Source: JALHVH01 sp963773685
Lineage (GTDB): Bacteria > Acidobacteriota > Aminicenantia > Aminicenantales > Saccharicenantaceae
Assembly (NCBI GenBank): GCA_963773685.1
Contig: CAVZBY010000011.1
Coordinates: 930,001 to 994,000, forward strand
Length of the DNA stretch: 64,000 bases
Direction of reading: 5' to 3'
A program made the translations under genes and the position numbers. The notes under the pieces are model-generated. The model had not been told where the DNA came from. It saw only the letters and a program-made list of their open reading frames with translations, and did not search any database. Each line of letters opens with the position of its first letter. Within the stretch, counting starts at the first letter, position 1. Shown one piece after another: positions 49,660-57,978 of this stretch.

Positions 49660-52600
49660 ATGGACGAGGAGCGGGGAGCGAGTCCGGATATCGGGGCCGC
49701 GGTCCGGAAGGTCCGCGCGCTTCTTCAGCAAGCCATGCTCCGGGACCGGGCCTTTGTCGGCCGGAAGCTCCAGGTCCTCCTCGACAAGAGCCGCCGCGCC
49801 CGCGATCCGAAAACGGTTCTTGAGTCCCTGAACGGTCTCGCGCAAAGGCTCGAGGCGTCCATCCGCGAGAAGGAGGAGCGCGTCGCCCGGTGTCCGGTCC
49901 TCCGTTATCCGAGGGAACTGCCCATCGTCGCCAGGAGGCAGGACATCGTCCGGGCCATCCGGGACAACCAGGTCGTCATCATATCCGGCGAGACCGGCTG
50001 CGGGAAGAGCACCCAGATCCCGAAGTTCTGTCTCGAGGCGGGGCGCGGCGCGGTCGGCAAGATCGGCTGCACCCAGCCGCGCCGCATCGCCGCCATCACC
50101 ATCGCCCACCGTATCGCCCAGGAGCTCGGCGAGCCGCTGGGCCGGTCGGTCGGCTACAAGATCCGCTTCCAGGACCGGACCTCGCACGACGCCTATATCA
50201 AGATCATGACGGACGGCATGCTCCTGGCCGAGACGCAGGGCGACCCCCGCCTCTACGAATACGACACCCTCATCGTCGACGAGGCCCACGAAAGGAGCCT
50301 CAACATAGATTTCCTGCTCGGGATCGCCCGGACGCTCCTCGACGGCCGCCCCGACCTCAAGCTCGTCGTCACCTCGGCGACGCTCGACACGGAGAAGTTC
50401 AGCAAGGCCTTCGGACGCGCCCCTGTCATCCAGGTCGGCGGGAGGATGTTCCCGGTCGAGGTCGAATACGAGTCCGAGGAAGACGCGGGCCGGCGGGCGG
50501 AGGACACCGAATACGTCGAACGGGCCGTCAAGGCCGTGGACAGGCTCAGGGCCCGCCACGGCCCGGGGGACGTCCTCGTCTTCATGCCGACCGAGCAGGA
50601 CATCCTCGAGACGTGCGAAAAGCTCGCCGGCAAGCATTATGTAGGGACGACGATCCTCCCCCTCTACGCCCGGCTCCCGGCCGCCCAGCAGGGCCGTGTC
50701 TATTCCGTTCACGGGGCCAAGATCGTCGTCGCCACCAACGTCGCCGAGACCTCCCTGACCATCCCGGGCATCCGCTTCGTCGTCGACACCGGTCTCGCCC
50801 GCATCTCCCAGTACCAGCCGGGGACGCGCATCAACAGCCTGCCCGTGAGCGACATCTCCCGGGCGAGCGCCGATCAGCGAAAGGGACGCTGCGGCCGCGT
50901 CCGGGAAGGCATCTGCGTCAGGCTCTATACGCAGGAGGATTACGAATCCCGGCCCGAGTTCACGCCTCCGGAGATCCTGCGCTCCAATCTGGCCGAGGTC
51001 ATCCTGCGGATGATCGACCTCAAGCTCGGCTATCCCTCCGACTTCCCCTTCGTGGACATGCCCCATCCGAGGGCCGTCAAGGACGGGTTCGACACGCTCT
51101 TCGAGCTGGGGGCCATCACGGGAAAGGGGCGCGATTTCGCGCTGACCCCGCTCGGGCGGCGCATGGCGCCGATGCCCCTCGACCCCCGGATCTCCCGCAT
51201 GCTCCTCAAGGCCGCCGAGGAGGGGTGCCTGCGCGAGGTCTCGGTGATCGCCTCGGCGCTGAGCATCCGGGATCCCCGCGAACGGCCGCCCGACCAGACC
51301 GCGGCCGCCGACGCGCAGCACGCCCTCTTCAAGCACCCCGACTCGGACTTCCTGTCCCTCCTCAACGTTTGGGAGGCCTATCGCCTGGTCCACAAGGAAA
51401 CCGGCTCCCAGAACAGGCTCAAGAAGTTCTGCGCGGAGAACTTCCTGTCGTTTCCCCGGATGCGGGAGTGGGGATTCGTCCACGATCAGGTCCTCGCTAT
51501 TCTCGAGGAACAGAAGGTTCCGTCGGGCCGACGGGAGAAGCTCGAGATGTCGGAGGGGCTGTACGCGGCCATCCATCGGTCCATCCTGAGCGGCTTCCTG
51601 TCCAACATCGCCGTGCGCAAGGAAAAGAGCATCTATACCGCGGCGAAGGGCCGGGAGGTCATGGCCTTCCCGGGCTCGACCATATTCGGAAAAGCCCGGC
51701 CCTGGATCGTCGCCGCCGACATGGTCCAGACCTCGCGGCTCTACGCGCGCACGGCGGCGAAGATCGACCCGGAGTGGCTCGAGGAGCTCGGCGGGAGCCT
51801 TTGCCGCTATTCCTATTCCGACCCGCACTGGGACAAGGAGCGCGGCGACGTCACGGCCAAGGAAAAGGTCACCTTGTTCGGCCTCGAGATCGTCGCCGGC
51901 CGGAACGTCGCATACGCCCGGATAGCGCCCGACGAGGCCCACGAGATCTTCGTCCGGTCGGCCCTTGTCGAGGGCGAGGTCGACGACCTGCCGCCCTTTC
52001 TCGTTCATAATCTACAGCTTGCGGCCAAGGTCGCGGACCTCGAGGAGAAGCTCCGGCGGCGGGACATCTGCGTATCGGACGACGACATCGCCCGCTTCTA
52101 TTCCTCCCGCCTCCCCGGTATGCACGACCTGCGGACGGTCGCCAAAGAGGTCCGGAAACGGGGCGGAGACGCGTTCCTGCGGATGACCGAAAAGGACCTG
52201 ATGCGCGTCAATCCGGATGAAGAGAAAGTCGCGGCGTTTCCGGACGTTCTCGACGTCGACGGGCGGCCTTTCCGGGCCGTTTACCGGTTCGCGCCGGGCG
52301 AGGAATCGGACGGCTTGACCCTCAAGGTCCCTGCCTCTCTCGTCAAGAGCCTCCCGGCCGAACCGCTCGAATGGGGCGTGCCCGGACAGTACGCGGACAA
52401 GGTCGCGGCCCTGCTCAAGGGCCTTCCGAAGAGATACCGGAAGCTCCTGATGCCCCTGGCCGAGAAGGCCGAGATCATCGTCCGCGAGATGAAGCCGACG
52501 GACGTCTCCCTGTTCCGAACGCTGGCCAGGTTCGTCAAACAGCGTTTCCAGGTGGACATCCCCGCCGCGGAATGGGCGAGGGCCGAGGTCCCGCTCCACC

Positions 52601-53634
52601 TGAGGACGCGCGTGGCGGTGACCGATCACGAGGGCAAAGAGATCGCCGCCGCCCGGAACCTCGACATCCTCCGCAAGTCCGCGGCGGCGACCGGGGTCCC
52701 GGAGGACTCGCCGGCGTGGACGAGCGCGAAAGACCGATGGGAAAGGACGGGCATCCCGGGATGGGACTTCGGTCCCCTGCCCGAAACCGTCGCCGCCGGG
52801 CCGTACACGGCCGCGTTCCCCGGCCTCGAGGCCGGCGAGAAGGGGGTGAACCTCAGGCTCTTCCGGTCGCGGGAGGAAGCCGCGGACGCCCATCCGGCGG
52901 GCGTCGCGGCACTTCTCATGCCGCGCTTCGCCAAGGACGTCGAATTCGTAAAGCGATACCTGGCCCTGCCGGAAGAATGCGACGCCGCCGCTCTGTTCTT
53001 CGGCGGGAAGGCCGCCCTCATGAAGGCCATGGCCGAGGCCCTCAAGCGCGAGGTCTTCCGGAAGAACGTCCGGAGCCGGGAGGAATTCGACGCCCTGGCC
53101 GCCGGCGCGGTCCGCGACCTTTTCGCCAAGGGCACGGAGCTCAAGGACCTCGTCGTCCGGATCCTCGGCGCGTACGGGAAGGTCCGCAGCACCGTGCCGA
53201 AAAGACCGGCGGCGACGACGTCGTTCGGCAACCTGGGACGGGCCTCGGCCGAGGGCGGCGTATCGGAGTCGATCAAGGCCGATCTCGAGCGCCTCGTCCC
53301 CGCGGATTTACTCGAGACCCGGACGCTGGCTGAGCTCCGGCAGCTGCCCAGGAGACTGGAAGCGTTGAAGATACGCGCGGATCGGGCCAAATACGACCCG
53401 GAGAAGGACCGGAAGAAAGAAGAGCAGGTCGAGCCCTACGCCCTCGCGCTGGGACGCATCGTCAAGCGATTCGACCGGGACACTTCGCCGGAAAAGAAGG
53501 CCGCCGTAGAGGAACTGCGCGGCATGATCGAGGAATTCCGCGTCTCCCTCTTCGCACCCGAGGTCAGGACCGCCTTCCCTATCTCCGCCAAGCGCCTGAC
53601 GCTGAAGATCAAAGAGATCGAGACGATGGGCTAG
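49660..53634 (+). CDS. hrpA: ATP-dependent RNA helicase HrpA (DEAH-box, long form)
   Basis: A 1324-residue helicase, the usual length for HrpA. Walker A 'SGETGCGKSTQIPKF' (~110-118), 'GCTQPRRIAAITIAHRIA', DEAH at ~207 in 'LIVDEAHERSLNIDFLLG', 'VTSATLDTEKFSKAFG' (motif III), 'NVAETSLTIPGIRFVVDTG' (motif V) and 'QRKGRCGRVREGICVRLY' (motif VI). HA2 and OB folds follow. The C-terminal ~500 residues are the DUF3418 region typical of HrpA ('VRKEKSIYTAAKGREVMAFP', 'WARAEVPLHLRTRVAVTDHE'). The ATG at 49660 is preferred because a TACAAT box lies 6 nt before it. HrpA remodels RNA or ribosomal complexes. It is transcribed alone. Confidence 0.93.
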   Translation: MDEERGASPDIGAAVRKVRALLQQAMLRDRAFVGRKLQVLLDKSRRARDPKTVLESLNGLAQRLEASIREKEERVARCPVLRYPRELPIVARRQDIVRAIRDNQVVIISGETGCGKSTQIPKFCLEAGRGAVGKIGCTQPRRIAAITIAHRIAQELGEPLGRSVGYKIRFQDRTSHDAYIKIMTDGMLLAETQGDPRLYEYDTLIVDEAHERSLNIDFLLGIARTLLDGRPDLKLVVTSATLDTEKFSKAFGRAPVIQVGGRMFPVEVEYESEEDAGRRAEDTEYVERAVKAVDRLRARHGPGDVLVFMPTEQDILETCEKLAGKHYVGTTILPLYARLPAAQQGRVYSVHGAKIVVATNVAETSLTIPGIRFVVDTGLARISQYQPGTRINSLPVSDISRASADQRKGRCGRVREGICVRLYTQEDYESRPEFTPPEILRSNLAEVILRMIDLKLGYPSDFPFVDMPHPRAVKDGFDTLFELGAITGKGRDFALTPLGRRMAPMPLDPRISRMLLKAAEEGCLREVSVIASALSIRDPRERPPDQTAAADAQHALFKHPDSDFLSLLNVWEAYRLVHKETGSQNRLKKFCAENFLSFPRMREWGFVHDQVLAILEEQKVPSGRREKLEMSEGLYAAIHRSILSGFLSNIAVRKEKSIYTAAKGREVMAFPGSTIFGKARPWIVAADMVQTSRLYARTAAKIDPEWLEELGGSLCRYSYSDPHWDKERGDVTAKEKVTLFGLEIVAGRNVAYARIAPDEAHEIFVRSALVEGEVDDLPPFLVHNLQLAAKVADLEEKLRRRDICVSDDDIARFYSSRLPGMHDLRTVAKEVRKRGGDAFLRMTEKDLMRVNPDEEKVAAFPDVLDVDGRPFRAVYRFAPGEESDGLTLKVPASLVKSLPAEPLEWGVPGQYADKVAALLKGLPKRYRKLLMPLAEKAEIIVREMKPTDVSLFRTLARFVKQRFQVDIPAAEWARAEVPLHLRTRVAVTDHEGKEIAAARNLDILRKSAAATGVPEDSPAWTSAKDRWERTGIPGWDFGPLPETVAAGPYTAAFPGLEAGEKGVNLRLFRSREEAADAHPAGVAALLMPRFAKDVEFVKRYLALPEECDAAALFFGGKAALMKAMAEALKREVFRKNVRSREEFDALAAGAVRDLFAKGTELKDLVVRILGAYGKVRSTVPKRPAATTSFGNLGRASAEGGVSESIKADLERLVPADLLETRTLAELRQLPRRLEALKIRADRAKYDPEKDRKKEEQVEPYALALGRIVKRFDRDTSPEKKAAVEELRGMIEEFRVSLFAPEVRTAFPISAKRLTLKIKEIETMG

Positions 53635-53652
53635 TCCCGCTTCCCGGCCGCG

Positions 53653-54321
53653 TCAGGGGATATAGAGGTTCAAGAAGACGGCCGACGTGATGGTCAGGAT
53701 ATTGGTCAGGACGTGACCCAGAAGGGGCCAGCGAAGGCTCCCCATCTTCAGGTAAGCCGCCGACATAATGAGGCCGAAAACGAGCTGAAAGGCCATCGCG
53801 ACAGGGTTTCGAGCCCCCGGAACGTTAACGGCGATCCATTGATGATTGGCCATGAACAATAGGCTCGAAAGAACGGCGGCCCACGCCGGCCGAAGGCCGC
53901 CTCCGATCATGGCGTCCAACAGGTAGCCGCGCCAGAAGAATTCCTCGGCGACGGGATTGACGGCGGAGAACAGAAGCGTCGTGATCCAGACCTCCGGTCG
54001 CAGGAACAGGCGCGCGTTCGGGATCAGCATCGGCAGGGTGGGGAGTACGGCGAATCCGATCACAGCCGCCGGCCACCAACCGGCGCGCCTGGAGCGCCCC
54101 ATCCAGCTTCGGACGCCCGAAAGGCCGCCGCCGGCGACGGCGAGAACGAGGGCGGCCGTCCAATAGAGAACGTTGAGCGGGACCCAGCTCCACGCCCCCA
54201 GGGAAGGCCCGATGAGCCGGGCGGCGGCCTGCATGAGAAGGACAACGAAAACCGCCGCAGCCAGCGGCCGGAGCCAGCGCCGCGTGATCGGCCGGTCATT
54301 TCCCGCGGGATCAGGGATCAA
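53653..54321 (-). CDS. CPBP-family intramembrane metalloprotease (CAAX-type)
   Basis: A 222-residue membrane protein with ~6 helices. The three CPBP motifs are present: 'NPVAEEFFWRGYLL' (E126-E127, R131), 'FMANHQWIAV' (His) and 'LRWPLLGHVLTNIL' (His, Asn). TTG at 54321 is the start, because AAGGAGG stands 5 nt before it and the nearby ATG is out of frame. CPBP proteins cleave within membranes; bacterial members act in bacteriocin immunity or protein maturation. Neighbouring genes give no hint of a substrate. Confidence 0.85.
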   Translation of the reverse strand: MIPDPAGNDRPITRRWLRPLAAAVFVVLLMQAAARLIGPSLGAWSWVPLNVLYWTAALVLAVAGGGLSGVRSWMGRSRRAGWWPAAVIGFAVLPTLPMLIPNARLFLRPEVWITTLLFSAVNPVAEEFFWRGYLLDAMIGGGLRPAWAAVLSSLLFMANHQWIAVNVPGARNPVAMAFQLVFGLIMSAAYLKMGSLRWPLLGHVLTNILTITSAVFLNLYIP

Positions 54322-54405
54322 GCCATCCTCCTTAAAGCGTCTTCTTCGGGAGATTAGTCTCGATCGCGAACAGAAGTCAAGGAGGCCGTGTGCCCGCGGA
54401 TCGAA

Positions 54406-54510
54406 TCAATCGGCCGGGGGTTTCTCGACGAGGGCGAGGCCGCCGCGGGCGGTTTCCTTGTAGCGGGAGGACAGGTCCCGGCCGGTCATCTTCTCGGCAT
54501 AAGAGCAACA
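54406..54510 (-). pseudogene. Remnant of an L-serine dehydratase C-terminus
   Basis: Reading the minus strand to the TGA at 54406 gives 'MTGRDLSSRYKETARGGLAL', which closely resembles the last residues of iron-sulfur L-serine dehydratases ('TGxDMxxKYKETSxGGLA'). Just upstream another frame gives 'LELDPNVALM', also like the family. Upstream of that the DNA becomes C/G-run repeats, so the rest of the gene is gone. The overall gap 54322-55021 (700 bp) has no intact gene. Confidence 0.5.
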
Positions 54511-54558
54511 TTCGGGTCGAGTTCCAGAGGTTGGTTGCGGGCTCGAGCCTGGGGTAAT

Positions 54559-54740
54559 AAATCCCCCCAACCCCCCCTTTTCCAAAGGGGGGAAGAATTG
54601 ATGCCCCATGCCCCATTTTCAAAGGGGGAAAGATAAATGCCCCGCACCCCCATTTTCCTAAGGGTAAAGATTAGATTCCCCACACCCCATTGCCCTTAGG
54701 GGAAAGATTAGATCCCCCACACCTCCGTTCACAAAGTGGG
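54559..54740. repeat. Five degenerate tandem ~37-bp C-run/G-run units
   Basis: Five units begin near 54559, 54599, 54637, 54675 and 54712. Each has a C-rich arm, an A/T-rich turn with TTTTC or CAAAG, and a G-rich arm, then AAAGATTAG or a variant. They can form successive hairpins. In-frame translation yields the meaningless 'PLEKGGLGGF' peptides known from such repeats. The third to fifth units have lost much of their arm pairing. Confidence 0.75.
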
Positions 54741-54756
54741 CGCACAAAAGGCTTGG

Positions 54757-55021
54757 TCGAGCCTCTTGTTTCGCCCGTCTCGATTGTCTCGCCTGTCTCG
54801 CACTTCCAAACGAAGACGCAGGCTGAAGCCTGCGGCTACAGGCAACGGCTCGCTTGTCTTGCCTGTCTCGCGATACAGAAGACGCAGGCTGAAGCTTGCG
54901 GTGAAAAGCCAAAGCCCACATGGCCGGCTTCAGAGAACGGGTTTCGTCGAGCGTCTTGTCTCACCCGTCTAGCTTGCCTTGCCTGTCTCGCGATACAGAA
55001 TACGCGGGCTAAAGCCTGCGG
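54757..55021. repeat. Tandem composite repeat (CTTGTCTCGCCTGTCTCGC + GCAGGCTGAAGCCTGC)
   Basis: Three diverged copies of a unit made of a TTGTCTTGCCTGTCTCGC-like block, GATACAGAAGACGC and the palindrome GCAGGCTGAAGCCTGC followed by GGCTAC. Palindromes lie at 54818-54833, 54884-54899 and 55004-55019. The first half alone occurs at 23356-23402 and the second alone at 42639-42654, so the two halves can exist separately. Confidence 0.75.
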
Positions 55022-57826
55022 CTACAACCCTGACTCCGGTTTCACTTGCCAGTTCAATAATGCATTCCAAAGGAGCCTGTGGTCCGAGCGGTTCAGGGTC
55101 CGGTGGATGGGATTGAAGTTGTAGGCCAGGACACGGCCCTTGCCAACAGGGATGTCGAGGATGGCCGGACGGCCTTCGAGGGCGTCCTCGCCCTTGATGC
55201 CGCCGCTCACGAGCATGGGAACGGGCTTATCCGCGCTCTCCGCCGTAGACTTCCCTTCGGCGTCATCCGCATCGCGCTCGTCGGCCGGCGGGCGGGTCCC
55301 CCACCGGAGCACGGCAAGCCCGCGGTCCACCTTGCGCAGGCCATAGACGGGCAGGCTGTCCCGGAATAGTGACGTCTGTTCACTATAACCATAAGCCAGG
55401 AAGTGGGAGGGCCGGGCGAAGCGCGCGACGAGCTCGACGCCGGGCGTCCAGACGTTCCCATCCCCGCGGACCCTCTCGATCCCGGACACCAACCCTCCGT
55501 CCAGAGGGAGAGAGGTGCCGTTGCCGAGCGTGATGAGCGTCCCGCCGCCCTCGACGAACTTCTGGAGCTCCGCCATGCCCGACCAACCGATGCCGCCCGT
55601 GATGTCCTCGGAGGCGACGGGGAAACCGAGGTCGGGGAATTCGGGAGTCTTCGTGTAGGCCAGCGGGGAGAATTTCCGGTCGATGCCGTGGATCTGGCCC
55701 TTCACGTCGTCTCCCGAATCGCCGTGGATGATGACGTCGTATTTTTCGTTCAATCCGCCGGCCCGGATGTCGTCATCGCGAAGGATGGCGTAAGAGACGC
55801 CCTGGCGGTCGAGGACGAGGCGGACCCAGCCGATCATCTGGGTGTCGGCCCAGGGATGCCAGAGGGCAAGGCGGGGCAAGCTTGATCCGTGGCGGGCGAC
55901 GTCGGGGAGCGCCGCGACGCTCTCGAAGTCGAGGCCGAGCTCCGAAGCGATGGTCGTAAGCTTCACGGCCAGCCCTTCGGCCGGAGCCATGACCCACGAG
56001 CCCGCGGAGTAGGCGATATCGCCGGCCGTGAAGGCCTTCTCGGCGATCTCGACCTTCACGTCGCCAAGTTTCGCGCGGGCTTCGAGCAACGATTCCTGTC
56101 CCGAATCCTTGAGAAGATAGACGGGACCGTTCCCGGATACCCGGCCGCGCGGCTTGGGCTCTTCCTTCACCGGCTCGAGCGCGACGTCCGAGATCCCCCC
56201 GTCATCGACGGGCGAAGCTTCAAGCCCGAAATGCACGGGCAACGCCCATGAAACGTCGTCGTAGGTCTGCTGGGTGCCCTCCTTCGGGTACTTCTGGGGC
56301 GCCAGGAGGTCGAGCGCATAGTTGCGGTAGGGCTGGTCCATCCGCACGACGAACGTGCCCGCGGGGAACTTCCCCTCCTTCACCTCGAAGTCCCGGACCG
56401 CGCGGCCGACCTCGATGCGCTGGCCGACGAGGAGCCCGACCATTTCGGCGACGCGACGCCGGTCGCCCTGGTCGGCCGGGATGACGAACGCCCTCGGCTT
56501 CTCGGTCAAGCCCTTCTGCCACGACGCCCGGCACTTGCGATAGAGGTCGCGCATCATCTCCTTGGAGCGGAGGGACGTGTATTCGAGGGCCGCCAGGCAT
56601 CCGGTCTGCGTGTAATTGACGTTGTCGCGGAGGGACCACAGGAAGCGCTTGGGAGCCGGCAGGGGCCGGAACCATTCCCGGCTCGTCGCGGACCGCCCCC
56701 AACGTACGCGGGAAAGGTCCCGTTCGACGGTCTCGGCCGTCCCGTTGCCGAATGTTTCGTAGCCGCGCCCGATGGCGTTATGGTTGGTGCCCACCGCTTC
56801 CATGTAGTGTTGGCCGAAGCCCTCTCCGAAATCCCAGGTCCAGACGCCGGGCATCCCCAGGGCCGTCAGGGCGCGGACCTCGGCGAAGGCGATATCGAAC
56901 ATCTCGCTGACGGCGATGGGATCGAGGTACGGGTTGAACGGTCCGGTCCCGTTCCAGCTCAGCAGGAGCGGGATGGATTCGTGGAGATCGTGGACGATGA
57001 CCGGATGGTACTCGAAGAACGCCCGGCGGACCGCCCGCGTCGTTTCGAGCGCCGCCTGGTGCGTGTCCCGGTTATTGTCATGGAAGACATATTTGCCCCA
57101 ATACGGAGGAGACACGGGCGGGAGCCGGTCGTAATCGGTCTTCCCTTTGAGGTGGCGGGTGAACCATTCGACGAACCGGTCCCGGCCGTCGGGCTCGGAG
57201 ACGGGATTGATGAGGACGACGACGTTCTTCCGGATGTCGCGGATGAGCGGCTTTTCGGATACGGCCAGGCGGTAGGCCAGCTCCATCATCGTCTCCGGGC
57301 TCCCGGTCTCCTGGGAGTGCAGTCCCGCGTTGAAGAAATAGAACGGTTTGGAGGCCGCGATGATCTGCTCGGCCCGGTCCGGATCCGTGACGCGCGGATC
57401 GGCGAGCGCCGCCGCCGCGCTCTTGAGCCGCGGGAGGTCCCGGATCGACGCTTCGTCGGAGACAGCGACGAGGATGATGTCCCTTCCCTCGTCCGACCGG
57501 CCGATGGTCTCGACGCGGACGCGCGGCGACGTCCGGGCCAGCTCGCGATAATAGCCCTGGATCCGCGCGACATCGGTCAGCTCCCCGGCCGCGCCGACGA
57601 CGTGCCCAAGGTATTTCGATGGAGAGACGACTCGTTTGGAATCAGGCACATACGATACCCACGGATTGCTGAAGCGCGTCTCTGTGACGAACTTCGCGAT
57701 AGCCTCGACCGAGCCCGGCTCGGGTTTATCCGGAGCATAACGATCTACCGCGGATAAAGAAAGCGGCACAAGACAACATATGGTCAGGATGAGAGGACAC
57801 CGGCGGCGGACGGTCAAGGATCTCAT
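55022..57826 (-). CDS. Exported M14-family zinc carboxypeptidase with a large C-terminal extension
   Basis: About 934 residues. The ATG at 57826 (MRSLTVRRRCPLILTICC) is preferred over 57850, because GGAG lies 6 nt before it and it gives a proper signal peptide. The M14 domain spans ~60-400: zinc motif HxxE in 'NAGLHSQETGSPETMMEL', 'VVVLINPVSEPDGRDRFVEW', 'HDNNRDTHQAALETTRAVRR' (substrate Asn-Arg) and a His in 'VIVHDLHESI'. The last ~500 residues hold a DJ-1/ThuA-like glutamine-amidotransferase-type region ('AELQKFVEGGGTLITLGNGT'). Such large forms are exported peptidases of environmental bacteria. Transcribed alone. Confidence 0.85.
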   Translation of the reverse strand: MRSLTVRRRCPLILTICCLVPLSLSAVDRYAPDKPEPGSVEAIAKFVTETRFSNPWVSYVPDSKRVVSPSKYLGHVVGAAGELTDVARIQGYYRELARTSPRVRVETIGRSDEGRDIILVAVSDEASIRDLPRLKSAAAALADPRVTDPDRAEQIIAASKPFYFFNAGLHSQETGSPETMMELAYRLAVSEKPLIRDIRKNVVVLINPVSEPDGRDRFVEWFTRHLKGKTDYDRLPPVSPPYWGKYVFHDNNRDTHQAALETTRAVRRAFFEYHPVIVHDLHESIPLLLSWNGTGPFNPYLDPIAVSEMFDIAFAEVRALTALGMPGVWTWDFGEGFGQHYMEAVGTNHNAIGRGYETFGNGTAETVERDLSRVRWGRSATSREWFRPLPAPKRFLWSLRDNVNYTQTGCLAALEYTSLRSKEMMRDLYRKCRASWQKGLTEKPRAFVIPADQGDRRRVAEMVGLLVGQRIEVGRAVRDFEVKEGKFPAGTFVVRMDQPYRNYALDLLAPQKYPKEGTQQTYDDVSWALPVHFGLEASPVDDGGISDVALEPVKEEPKPRGRVSGNGPVYLLKDSGQESLLEARAKLGDVKVEIAEKAFTAGDIAYSAGSWVMAPAEGLAVKLTTIASELGLDFESVAALPDVARHGSSLPRLALWHPWADTQMIGWVRLVLDRQGVSYAILRDDDIRAGGLNEKYDVIIHGDSGDDVKGQIHGIDRKFSPLAYTKTPEFPDLGFPVASEDITGGIGWSGMAELQKFVEGGGTLITLGNGTSLPLDGGLVSGIERVRGDGNVWTPGVELVARFARPSHFLAYGYSEQTSLFRDSLPVYGLRKVDRGLAVLRWGTRPPADERDADDAEGKSTAESADKPVPMLVSGGIKGEDALEGRPAILDIPVGKGRVLAYNFNPIHRTLNRSDHRLLWNALLNWQVKPESGL

Positions 57827-57942
57827 GGGCGGCTCCATTCTTCGGGACATGCCCCGAAGATATCATCCGGCATCGACCGGCGTCAAGGAAGCGCGGAGCG
57901 AGGCGTCGAATCGGAGCGTTGCGGAACGGAAGGCGTTTTTCA

Positions 57943-57948
57943 TATAAT
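57943..57948 (+). promoter_or_regulatory. -10 box of the ligase-ABC exporter operon
   Basis: TATAAT, with a weak -35 match (TTGCGG at 57919-57924, 18-nt spacer). The ATG is at 57979. Confidence 0.45.
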
Positions 57949-57978
57949 CACAAGCACGTACGAAAGAACCGGGGTCCC

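Noticed and set aside
49597..52008. An 803-residue minus-strand open frame over hrpA
   Set aside because: Antisense shadow of the DEAH helicase; no ribosome site or domain.
54406..54683. Short ORFs in the repeat gap with 'PLEKGGLGGF'-like peptides
   Set aside because: These arise from translating the C/G-run repeats and are not expected to be proteins.
54559..54740. Tandem ~37-bp units suggesting a CRISPR array
   Set aside because: Units are contiguous, diverged and without unique spacers; no cas genes nearby.
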